In this document: one piece after another, positions 56,316 through 64,000 of the stretch
Numbering within the stretch: position 1 is the first letter of the stretch
How the letters are laid out: every line of letters begins with the position of its first letter
Assembly: GCF_001307105.1 (NCBI RefSeq)
Contig: NZ_LGYN01000026.1
Span: 124,001 to 188,000, forward strand
Length of the DNA: 64,000 bases
DNA from: Bacillus australimaris
GTDB lineage: Bacteria > Bacillota > Bacilli > Bacillales > Bacillaceae
Direction of reading: 5' to 3'
The notes under the pieces: model-generated
What the model was told of the DNA's origin: nothing
Databases searched by the model: none
Seen by the model: the letters and a program-made list of their open reading frames with translations, nothing else
Made by a program: the position numbers and the translations under genes

Positions 56316-57529
56316 GATCGATCACGCTCTTTTGGCAACAGCTGTTGTGCCTCCTTTAAGATTTCAAAGGCGAGGTCTTTTTTACTCATCATCGGCAGCT
56401 CTTTTTTTGTTCCATCTGCCCTAATGATCGCTGCCACATTTGTATCTGTGCCAAAGCCTGCACCCTCTTTTGTCACATTGTTGGCGACAATCATATCTAA
56501 ATGCTTGGATTCAATTTTCTTTTTCGCATAATATTCTACATCCTGCGTTTCAGCTGCAAACCCGACCAGCACTTGATGCTCTTTTCTTTTCCCCAGCTCT
56601 TTTAAAATATCTTTTGTCCGGGTGAATTCTATTTCTAATGCGCCGTCCTGTTTCTTCATTTTATGAGCATATGTCGTGACAGGGGTATAATCAGCGACTG
56701 CTGCTGATTTAATGACAAGGTCAGCTTCCCTGTATACATCTAATGCAGCTTGATACATCTCCTCAGCCGATTCAACTTGCACTACTTGTACATGATCAGG
56801 TGCAGTTAATGAAACAGGTCCAGAAATCAGTGTAACATCAGCCCCCATTTGCTGGGCAGCTTCAGCAATTGCATAGCCCATTTTTCCAGTAGATCGATTT
56901 GTAAAGAACCGAACAGGATCGATTACTTCTCGTGTTGGGCCTGCTGTCACTACGACTTTTTTACCTGAAAGCGGTAAGCTTTTTGGCTCCTCAAAAAATG
57001 CACGGATGTGTTCAACAATTTTTTCAGGCTCCTCTAATCGCCCTTTTCCAATGTACCCGCAGGCTAAATAACCTTCACTTGGCTCAATAAACCGGTAGCC
57101 GTCTTCATATAATGTGCGAATGTTCCGTTTCACAGCTGGGTGATCATACATATGCACATTCATAGCTGGTGCGATCCATACAGGAGCCGTTGAAGCAAGC
57201 AAAGTTGTTGTGAGCATATCATCTGCAAGTCCAGCGGCTATTTTACCAATCGTATGTGCTGTTGCAGGGGCAACAAGAATGAGGTCAGCCCAGTCAGCTA
57301 CGTCAATATGCGCTATGACTTTTGGATTGTTTTCTTTGAATGTATCCACATATACCTCATCCCGAGACAGAGCTTGAAAGGTAAGCGGAGACACAAACTC
57401 ACGGGCAGATTCCGTCATAATCACTCTTACATTTGCGCCCGCCTGTACGAGTTTACTAGTAAGTGCTGCTGCTTTATATACGGCGATTCCTCCGCTGACG
57501 CCGAGTAAAATATTTTTTGACTGTAACAT
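56312..57529 (-). CDS. coaBC: Bifunctional phosphopantothenoylcysteine decarboxylase/synthetase CoaBC
   Basis: A 405-residue fusion from the ATG at 57527-57529 (AAGGGGG eight bases upstream; ten earlier codons are unsupported). The N-terminal flavoprotein CoaC domain (about 1-185) has 'VSGGIAVYKAAALTSKLV', 'PAMNVHMYDHPAV' and the Cys in 'LACGYIGKGRL'. The C-terminal CoaB domain has 'VVTAGPTREVIDPVRFFTNR' and 'STGKMGYAIAEAA'. It makes 4'-phosphopantetheine for coenzyme A. Confidence 0.97.
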   Translation of the reverse strand: MLQSKNILLGVSGGIAVYKAAALTSKLVQAGANVRVIMTESAREFVSPLTFQALSRDEVYVDTFKENNPKVIAHIDVADWADLILVAPATAHTIGKIAAGLADDMLTTTLLASTAPVWIAPAMNVHMYDHPAVKRNIRTLYEDGYRFIEPSEGYLACGYIGKGRLEEPEKIVEHIRAFFEEPKSLPLSGKKVVVTAGPTREVIDPVRFFTNRSTGKMGYAIAEAAQQMGADVTLISGPVSLTAPDHVQVVQVESAEEMYQAALDVYREADLVIKSAAVADYTPVTTYAHKMKKQDGALEIEFTRTKDILKELGKRKEHQVLVGFAAETQDVEYYAKKKIESKHLDMIVANNVTKEGAGFGTDTNVAAIIRADGTKKELPMMSKKDLAFEILKEAQQLLPKERDRS

Positions 57530-57573
57530 TTGTTTGTCCCCCTTAACGGCCTTTTTCACAAATTCGTCTACAA

Positions 57574-57615
57574 TTCAAAAAAGTCAAAACCAATCATAGT
57601 TTTGACTTTTTTGAA
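57574..57615 (-). terminator. Rho-independent terminator after rpoZ
   Basis: The 17-base arms 57574-57590 and 57599-57615 are perfect inverse copies with an eight-base loop; the stem is A/T-rich at its base (TTCAAAAAAGTCAAAAC). It lies between rpoZ and coaBC, so coaBC–priA probably needs readthrough or a promoter I did not recognise. Confidence 0.75.
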
Positions 57616-57646
57616 CGTATCGTATCTGCTTAGCAGAAGCGATGTG

Positions 57647-57850
57647 TTATTCTTGTTCCTCTTTTTCAAATGTCAAAAGACCAGCGTCGATTTCTTCTAG
57701 TGCTTTGCCTACGAATTTGTAAGACTTTGTGTTTTCAATCTGCTGATCTTGATGGATCTGCATTTCACGTGCACGGCGTGCAGACACTGTTACAAGTGTA
57801 TATTTTGAATCAAGTTTGTTCATCAATGAGTCAATTGAAGGATCTAACAT
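57647..57850 (-). CDS. rpoZ: DNA-directed RNA polymerase omega subunit
   Basis: A 67-residue protein with the omega pattern '[20 protein letters not shown]', '[14 protein letters not shown]' and '[20 protein letters not shown]'. It chaperones assembly of the beta' subunit and may bind ppGpp-related signals. It starts three bases after gmk. The sequence and gmk–rpoZ–coaBC order are standard. Confidence 0.97.
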   Translation of the reverse strand: MLDPSIDSLMNKLDSKYTLVTVSARRAREMQIHQDQQIENTKSYKFVGKALEEIDAGLLTFEKEEQE

Positions 57851-57853
57851 AGT

Positions 57854-58477
<624 letters not shown>

Positions 58478-58747
58478 TTACCCCTGCCCTTCATCTATGA
58501 TTTCTTCTTTTACAGAAAGTCTTTGCGCGACAGTCTCAGGCTGAACGGCAGATAAGATGACATGGTCACTGTCCATAATGACAACAGCACGGGTTCTTCT
58601 TCCGTATGTAGCATCTATGAGCATGCCTCGATCTCTTGCGTCTTGTATCATTCGTTTAATCGGTGCTGATTCCGGACTGACGATCGAAATCATCCGATTC
58701 GCTGAAATGATGTTTCCAAATCCGATATTGATCAACTTTATGGTCAT
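58478..58747 (-). CDS. remA: Extracellular matrix regulator RemA (YlzA)
   Basis: An 89-residue protein starting [20 protein letters not shown] and containing '[20 protein letters not shown]' and '[20 protein letters not shown]'. In B. subtilis RemA is a ring-forming DNA-binding protein that activates biofilm matrix operons and osmoprotectant genes. It follows yloC and precedes gmk; the close spacing suggests cotranscription. The length is typical. Confidence 0.97.
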   Translation of the reverse strand: MTIKLINIGFGNIISANRMISIVSPESAPIKRMIQDARDRGMLIDATYGRRTRAVVIMDSDHVILSAVQPETVAQRLSVKEEIIDEGQG

Positions 58748-58771
58748 CTTCTTTCGTCCCCCTGTAATATA

Positions 58772-58801
58772 AACGTCTCTAGTCTCGCCGAAAGAGACGC
58801 A
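58772..58801 (-). terminator. Hairpin between yloC and remA
   Basis: CGTCTCT (58774-58780) and AGAGACG (58793-58799) form a perfect 7-bp stem with a 12-base loop. Only GTTTATATT follows on the minus strand, so termination, if any, is partial. It could also act as an mRNA processing or stability element. Confidence 0.4.
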
Positions 58802-58823
58802 CTGTAAACAGCATACACAATGA

Positions 58824-59699
58824 CTATTCTATATTTTGCACTTGTTCTTTTATTTTTTCAATAGCACTTTTCATTTCAACGACCAGCTTTGTTAAATGAT
58901 GATGGTTCGCTTTTGATCCAATGGTGTTCACTTCACGGTTGAGTTCCTGTACAAGGAAGTCTAGTTTTCGGCCGGCAGCACCGCCCTGCATCAAGATTTG
59001 CTGAAACTGCTGAAAATGACTTTTTAATCTCGTGATCTCTTCTGTGATATCACATCGATCAGCAAAGATGGCAGCCTCAGTTGTCAGCCTGCTTTCGTCA
59101 AGCGCCTCTCCGATCCATTCCTGCAATCGCTGGTTCAATCGTTCTTTGTACTGACTCACAACCTCTGGTGCGAAGACTTTGATTTCTTCTGTATAGGCCT
59201 CTAGTTCAGAAAGCCTCAATTCACAGTCTTTTTGAAGTGATGCTCCCTCTTGCTCTCTCATGTAGCAAAGCTCCTTGACAGCCGTCTCGCAAGCTTCCAT
59301 CAGCAATTGCTCTAACTGTTCATTTCGGCTGGCCGACTCTTCTACCTGAACAGCAAGCTCCAGCCCCAATAAGTCATGTGCATGCTGAATGCCAGAAATG
59401 TGATAGCGTTCCTCAAGGTCTTTTGCGGCTTTCATGTATTCATCAAGCAGCGGCCAGTCGATCTGCAAGGACCGGCTTGCTAGTTTACCGCCTTCAATCG
59501 TGACAAACAGCTCAATTCTACCGCGCTGCACGTGACGAAGAATGATCTTTTTTAATGTATCTTCGAAATATAAAAGCGGCCTCGGCAAACGGGCATGAAC
59601 CTCTTTAAAACGGTGATTGACCGATTTTAACTCAACTGACACGGTCAGTTCTCCATCCGTTTTACTCGCTTGGCCGAATCCCGTCATACTGCGTATCAT
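58824..59699 (-). CDS. yloC: YicC-family endoribonuclease YloC
   Basis: A 291-residue protein with the YicC N-terminal motif '[20 protein letters not shown]' and '[20 protein letters not shown]', and the C-terminal DUF1732 acidic/His region '[20 protein letters not shown]' then '[20 protein letters not shown]'. Relatives, including B. subtilis YloC, have been described as endoribonucleases that clip RNA. It lies between yloB and remA. A promoter-like sequence and a terminator hairpin overlap in its short upstream region. Confidence 0.93.
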   Translation of the reverse strand: MIRSMTGFGQASKTDGELTVSVELKSVNHRFKEVHARLPRPLLYFEDTLKKIILRHVQRGRIELFVTIEGGKLASRSLQIDWPLLDEYMKAAKDLEERYHISGIQHAHDLLGLELAVQVEESASRNEQLEQLLMEACETAVKELCYMREQEGASLQKDCELRLSELEAYTEEIKVFAPEVVSQYKERLNQRLQEWIGEALDESRLTTEAAIFADRCDITEEITRLKSHFQQFQQILMQGGAAGRKLDFLVQELNREVNTIGSKANHHHLTKLVVEMKSAIEKIKEQVQNIE

Positions 59700-59734
59700 G
59701 TTAAAACACCCAATTCTTTCATATTAATAAAATG

Positions 59735-59762
59735 AAAAAGGTAATAGCAGACACTATTACCT
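59735..59762 (-). terminator. Rho-independent terminator after yloB (in the yloC leader)
   Basis: GGTAATAG (59740-59747) and CTATTACC (59754-59761) form a perfect 8-bp stem with a six-base loop, followed by TTTTTCATTTT on the minus strand. The stem is AT-rich, so efficiency may be modest. It lies downstream of the yloC promoter candidate. Confidence 0.65.
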
Positions 59763-59766
59763 CAAA

Positions 59767-59775
59767 ATTATACCA
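59767..59775 (-). promoter_or_regulatory. Extended -10 promoter candidate for yloC
   Basis: TGGTATAAT on the minus strand is a perfect extended -10 (TGnTATAAT), directly after the yloB stop. TTGACA also occurs upstream (59795-59800), but the 22-base spacing is too long for it to be the -35. Transcripts would start at the base of the terminator hairpin at 59740-59761. Confidence 0.5.
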
Positions 59776-59782
59776 TAACCAA

Positions 59783-62458
59783 TTATTTTTTTCTTGTCAA
59801 AAGTGATCCTGCCAGTAAAAAAGTTGGCAGTGCAGACATACCGATGATGAGCAGCCAATCAATTGGTGTGATTGCCACTGTTTTGAAAATTGGCTGAAGC
59901 GGCGGATAATAAATGACCACAAGCATCAGTAAAAGTGATGACAAAACCGCACCGATCAAATAGAGATTCCCAAATGGATTACGTTCAAAAATTGACCGTT
60001 CACTGCGGCAGTCAAATACATGGATAAGCTGCGCCAAAACAAGCGTACTAAATGCGACAGTCTGTGCATATTGCAGGTTGTTTGGATCACGGTGATATAC
60101 AAATATAAAGGCTAAAAGGGTCGCAAGTCCAATGAGGAATCCTCGGGAGATGACCTTCCAGCCAAGCCCTCTAGCAAAAATACCCTCTTTCATATTACGA
60201 GGCTTTCTCTTCATAACATCGCCTTCTGGCTTATCCATACCAAGTGCCATAGCCGGCAGACCATCTGTGACAAGGTTTACCCATAGGATTTGAATAGGAA
60301 CGAGTGGAAGCGGAAGCGCCAGGAGCATTGCAAACAGCATGACCAAAATTTCTCCTACATTTGATGCCAGCAAATAACGGACAAACTTACGAATGTTTTC
60401 ATAAATATTTCGGCCTTCTTTAATGGCGGATTTAATCGTCGCAAAGTTGTCATCAAGTAAAATAAGAGAAGACGCTTCTTTGGCTACGTCTGTACCAGTG
60501 ATGCCCATGGAGATGCCGATATCTGCTTGTTTGATCGCAGGCGCATCATTGACCCCGTCACCTGTCATCGCTACAATATGGCCATTTTTTTGATAGGCTT
60601 TCACAATTCTCAGCTTATGCTCAGGGGAAACCCGGGCAAAGACGTATACATTTTCAGCCGCTTGCTCAAGCTCTTTGTCACTCATCTGATCAAGCGCTTT
60701 CCCGTCAAGCACCTGTCCTTTCCTCGGTAAAAGACTCAAGTCTTTGGCGATCGCTTTCGCCGTTTCCACATGATCCCCTGTAATCATGACCGTTTTAATG
60801 CCAGCATCCCGGCACTCTTTAATTGCTCGTCTGACTTCAGGACGCGGTGGGTCGATCATGCCCTCTAACCCGATAAATGTTAAATCGGTTTCAGCCTGCT
60901 TTACAGAGGTGATTTTTTCTGTCAGACCGACCTTTTTATACGCAATGGCAATGGTTCTAAGCGCCTGTCTTGCTAAGCCTTGAATCGCGGCTTCTGTTTC
61001 TTGCCGGTGAGTGCTTGAAAAGGAAGCTGTACGGCCGCCGTGCATAATATGACTTGAACGGTTCATTAATACATCCGGCGCACCTTTAGCAATGACGTAC
61101 CTCTCTTTTTGATTCGTTTCAACGACGACTGACATCATCTTTCTTTCTGAGTCAAAAGGAAACTCCTCTACAACGTGAAACCCAGCTTCGATGAATTGCT
61201 CTGTAAAGCCTGCTTTACGTGCTGCGGTTAACAGCGCCCCCTCTGTCGGATCTCCATCAAGCCTCATCTCCCCATCTTTTTCAACGATGGTCGATGTATT
61301 ACAAAGCGCCCCGTATAATAACACCTTTTGCAGGCTTGGGTGCTTGTCGGCATGGACGACTTCCCCGTTTAAGGTAAAATCACCGGATGGCTCATAGCCC
61401 GTGCCAGAAATATTCCACGTTTTTCCCTCTGCCCATACATGGGTTACGGTCATTTTATTTTGCGTCATTGTTCCTGTTTTATCTGAGCAGATGATTGACG
61501 CACAGCCGAGTGTTTCCACAGCCGGGAGCTTTCTGACAATCGATTTTTGTTTGATCATCCGTTGCACTCCTAGGGAAAGAGCGACAGTTACAATCGCCGG
61601 CAGTCCTTCTGGAATGGCAGCAACAGCAAGAGATACTCCCGCTAGGAACATATGATACAAATCATGTCCTTGCACAACACCAAGAACAACAACAAGCACA
61701 GTTAAAAATAAAGCAGCAACAATCAGGATTTTCCCAAGCTGCTCGAGACGTCTTTGCAGCGGCGTTTCCATATTGCCTGCTGCATCCAGCATACCAGCAA
61801 TTTGTCCCATCGCTGTATTCATTCCTGTACCAATGACAACTCCTACGCCGCTTCCTCTAGTGACAAGCGTCCCCATAAAGGCCATGTTCGTCAAATCCCC
61901 AAGCGACACATGGTCACTTGAAAGCGGACTTGCGTGTTTGACCGCTGGAATGGACTCCCCAGTGAGAGCAGACTCCTCGATTTCTAAACTCTTTGTTTCT
62001 AGTAATCTAATATCTGCTCCAATCCGGTCTCCACTTGAAAATTTCACAATATCCCCTGGTACGAGATGTTTAGACGGAATCTTGATCCATTCATTATTTC
62101 TCCTTGCATACACATGCGGAGTTGATAATTCTTTTAACGCTTGCAGAGATTTTTCCGCCCGGCGTTCTTGATAAAAACCAAGTACCCCATTAATCAAAAC
62201 AATGGCTACAATCGCTACAGCATCAATGTATTCTCCCAAAAAGGCAGAAATGATTGTGGCTGCAAGCAAGATTAATACCATGAAATCTTTAAACTGTGCT
62301 AAAAAAATGATCAGAGCCGACGCCTTTTTTCCTTCCTGTAATTCATTGGGCCCGTGTTTTTCAAGCCGCTTTTGTACATCTTTTTCTGACAGTCCGTCAC
62401 CTATCGATGTATTCATTGTTTTTAATAAATCGGTTTGGTTCAGTTCATGCCAATTCAT
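59783..62458 (-). CDS. yloB: P-type (SERCA-like) calcium-transporting ATPase YloB
   Basis: An 891-residue P2A-type ATPase. It has an N-terminal cation-ATPase domain, '[13 protein letters not shown]', the phosphorylated Asp in [11 protein letters not shown] (about residue 330), '[19 protein letters not shown]' and the hinge '[20 protein letters not shown]'. About ten membrane helices include '[20 protein letters not shown]' (M4, PEGL Ca2+-site motif) and '[17 protein letters not shown]' (M6). B. subtilis YloB is a Ca2+ pump active in sporulation and needed for normal spore germination. It is divergent from rqcH. Confidence 0.96.
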   Translation of the reverse strand: MNWHELNQTDLLKTMNTSIGDGLSEKDVQKRLEKHGPNELQEGKKASALIIFLAQFKDFMVLILLAATIISAFLGEYIDAVAIVAIVLINGVLGFYQERRAEKSLQALKELSTPHVYARRNNEWIKIPSKHLVPGDIVKFSSGDRIGADIRLLETKSLEIEESALTGESIPAVKHASPLSSDHVSLGDLTNMAFMGTLVTRGSGVGVVIGTGMNTAMGQIAGMLDAAGNMETPLQRRLEQLGKILIVAALFLTVLVVVLGVVQGHDLYHMFLAGVSLAVAAIPEGLPAIVTVALSLGVQRMIKQKSIVRKLPAVETLGCASIICSDKTGTMTQNKMTVTHVWAEGKTWNISGTGYEPSGDFTLNGEVVHADKHPSLQKVLLYGALCNTSTIVEKDGEMRLDGDPTEGALLTAARKAGFTEQFIEAGFHVVEEFPFDSERKMMSVVVETNQKERYVIAKGAPDVLMNRSSHIMHGGRTASFSSTHRQETEAAIQGLARQALRTIAIAYKKVGLTEKITSVKQAETDLTFIGLEGMIDPPRPEVRRAIKECRDAGIKTVMITGDHVETAKAIAKDLSLLPRKGQVLDGKALDQMSDKELEQAAENVYVFARVSPEHKLRIVKAYQKNGHIVAMTGDGVNDAPAIKQADIGISMGITGTDVAKEASSLILLDDNFATIKSAIKEGRNIYENIRKFVRYLLASNVGEILVMLFAMLLALPLPLVPIQILWVNLVTDGLPAMALGMDKPEGDVMKRKPRNMKEGIFARGLGWKVISRGFLIGLATLLAFIFVYHRDPNNLQYAQTVAFSTLVLAQLIHVFDCRSERSIFERNPFGNLYLIGAVLSSLLLMLVVIYYPPLQPIFKTVAITPIDWLLIIGMSALPTFLLAGSLLTRKK

Positions 62459-62518
62459 TTGACCTCGTCCACTCCTCTTTTGTTCTCTCTCATATGCAGT
62501 GTTCTATAAGCCAGTTTA

Positions 62519-62547
62519 TTCAGACTCGTCCTAAATCATGCTATAAT
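62519..62547 (+). promoter_or_regulatory. Sigma-A promoter candidate of rqcH
   Basis: A perfect -10 TATAAT (62542-62547) with a weak -35 TTCAGA (62519-62524) at 17 bases, about 75 bases before rqcH, lies in the 165-base divergent gap between yloB and rqcH. A minus-strand promoter for yloB in this gap was not clear. Confidence 0.5.
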
Positions 62548-62623
62548 AATAAGACTGCCTAAAGAACGAGAAAATGGAAGGTTCTTTCAGTAGATTTGTG
62601 TGAAAGAAGAGGGTGTATCCAAC

Positions 62624-64000
62624 ATGTCATTTGACGGCATTTTTACATACGGTATGACAAATGAATTACAAGAGACATTAACCGGCGGGAGAATTTCAAA
62701 AATTCATCAGCCATATAAGCACGAGCTGATTTTTCATATTCGGGCAAACGGGAAAAATCATAAGCTCCTTTTATCGGCTCATCCGAGCTACGCGAGAGTG
62801 CAGCTCACAGACCATCAATATGACAATCCAAGCGAACCGCCAATGTTTTGTATGCTCCTCAGAAAACATCTTGAGGGCGGCTTCATTGAACGGTTTGAAC
62901 AAATTGGATTTGACCGGGTCATTGTGCTTCATGTACGAAGCCGAAATGAAATCGGCGATGAGCAGACGCGTAAGCTTTACATTGAAATCATGGGACGGCA
63001 TAGTAATTTCATTCTTGTAGAAGATGGAACGCAGCAGATCATAGACGGCCTGAAACATCTTTCACCATCTGTGAACAGCTATCGAACGGTGCTTCCCGGC
63101 CATGAATATCTACTGCCTCCTGCACAGCAAAAATTGAATCCTTTTGACGTGACAAAGGATGATATTTTGAAACATTTACGCTTTCAAGAAGGGAAGATCG
63201 TCAATCAAATTGTCGATACATTCTCTGGGGTTTCTCCGCTGTTTGCAAAGGAAGCCGTACACAGGGCCGGTCTTGCCAATCAGGAAACAATTCCACATAC
63301 ACTGCTCGATATGTTCCAGCTCATTCGCATGCATTCCTTTACTCCGCAGCTCACAAAAAAAGACGGGAAAGAGTATTTTTATTTATTAGAACTTCAGCAT
63401 GTCCATGGTGAGATAAAGACTTTCGACTCTCTCAGCCAGCTGCTTGACCGCTTTTATTTCGGAAAAGCTGAGAGAGACAGAGTCAAACAGCAGGCGGCTG
63501 ACCTTGAACGGTTTGTTATAAATGAGAAGAAGAAAAATGAAAACAAGCTCAAAAAACTAAAAAGAACCCTTGAAGAATCTCAAGATGCTCACAAATATCA
63601 GCTCTATGGTGAATTGTTAACAGCCAATTTATATGCAATCAAAAAAGGGGACAAAGAAGCGACTGTCATCAATTATTACGATGAAGAAGGCGGAGAAATC
63701 ACGATCCCGCTGAAAACAAACAAAACCCCTTCTGAAAATGCACAGGCATATTTTACAAAATATCAAAAGGCAAAAAATGCTGTAGAAGCTGTAAATGAAC
63801 AAATTGAGCGAACACATGAAGAAATTGCTTATTTTGAGGAGCTGATTCAGCAGCTGTCCTCTGCTTCTCCAAAGGATTTAGAGGAAATGAGAGAAGAGCT
63901 TGTTGAAGGAAAATATTTGCGTGCTAAACAAAAACGCAACACCAAAAAGAAAAAACCGGCGGCCATTCAGCTCGAAACGTATGAATCGTCCCAAGGTATT
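62624..64000 (+). CDS. rqcH: Rqc2 homologue RqcH (YloA/FbpA), 3' end cut by window edge
   Basis: The first 459 codons of a NEMF/Rqc2-family protein (full Bacillus length about 570). It starts [20 protein letters not shown], with '[20 protein letters not shown]' and the N-terminal MutM-like fold. A long basic coiled coil (about residues 285-430, '[20 protein letters not shown]') follows. RqcH binds obstructed 50S–peptidyl-tRNA complexes, recruits tRNA-Ala and adds Ala tails that mark stalled chains for ClpXP. It was earlier called a fibronectin-binding protein. The C-terminal NFACT-R domain lies beyond the window. GAAGAGGGTG is the ribosome-binding site. Confidence 0.96.
   Translation, partial: MSFDGIFTYGMTNELQETLTGGRISKIHQPYKHELIFHIRANGKNHKLLLSAHPSYARVQLTDHQYDNPSEPPMFCMLLRKHLEGGFIERFEQIGFDRVIVLHVRSRNEIGDEQTRKLYIEIMGRHSNFILVEDGTQQIIDGLKHLSPSVNSYRTVLPGHEYLLPPAQQKLNPFDVTKDDILKHLRFQEGKIVNQIVDTFSGVSPLFAKEAVHRAGLANQETIPHTLLDMFQLIRMHSFTPQLTKKDGKEYFYLLELQHVHGEIKTFDSLSQLLDRFYFGKAERDRVKQQAADLERFVINEKKKNENKLKKLKRTLEESQDAHKYQLYGELLTANLYAIKKGDKEATVINYYDEEGGEITIPLKTNKTPSENAQAYFTKYQKAKNAVEAVNEQIERTHEEIAYFEELIQQLSSASPKDLEEMREELVEGKYLRAKQKRNTKKKKPAAIQLETYESSQGI

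Overview
The window is a stretch of core chromosome from a Bacillus species of the subtilis/pumilus type. This is judged from gene order, which matches the B. subtilis ylo–ylq–fla/che region almost gene for gene, from protein sequences close to B. subtilis orthologues as I recall them, and from the sporulation micro-gene spoVM and the competence gene dprA. I cannot fix the species; a B. pumilus-group strain is my best guess. The window carries 66 genes, two cut by its ends. Only rpmB and rqcH are on the plus strand. I see no mobile element, tRNA, rRNA, CRISPR array, pseudogene or obvious horizontally acquired block.

In the direction of transcription (right to left) the minus strand reads as follows. 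(1) yloB, yloC, remA, gmk, rpoZ, coaBC, priA, def, fmt, rsmB, rlmN, prpC, prkC, rsgA, rpe, thiN, spoVM (62.5–44.9 kb): a house-keeping run of nucleotide and cofactor metabolism, replication restart, N-terminal formyl-Met handling, rRNA modification, the Ser/Thr phosphatase–kinase pair and ribosome assembly. (2) yloU, fakA-like yloV, sdaAB, sdaAA, recG (44.4–38.5 kb). (3) The fapR regulon fapR, plsX, fabD, fabG, acpP for membrane lipid synthesis, with a recognisable FapR operator (38.5–34.8 kb). (4) rnc, smc, ftsY, ylxM, ffh, rpsP, khpA, ylqD, rimM, trmD, rplS, rbgA, rnhB, ylqG, ylqH (34.7–20.7 kb): RNA processing, chromosome condensation, the signal recognition particle and ribosome biogenesis. 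(5) sucC, sucD, dprA, topA, trmFO, xerC, hslV, hslU, codY (20.6–10.1 kb). (6) The start of the large flagellar fla/che operon, flgB to swrD (9.8 kb to the left end), running off the window.

Links between regions are visible. CodY, the GTP/branched-chain amino acid sensor, lies directly before the flagellar operon it is known to control in B. subtilis. The ylqG–ylqH pair, outside the flagellar operon, resembles the FliK C-terminal domain and the FlhB cytoplasmic domain, the two parts of the flagellar export switch. Non-coding signals include likely sigma-A promoters, a cre-like site at sucCD, a FapR box, an L19-type leader before rplS, and many Rho-independent terminators, several of them between co-oriented genes.

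Most gene identities are secure. Where the longest reading frame had a poor start I chose the start with a Shine-Dalgarno sequence and family-typical length. This is mostly well-described core genome. The best candidates for a second look are the FliK/FlhB-like pair, the unclear start of swrD, the promoter/terminator overlap before yloC, and competence and cofactor genes placed behind intercistronic terminators.
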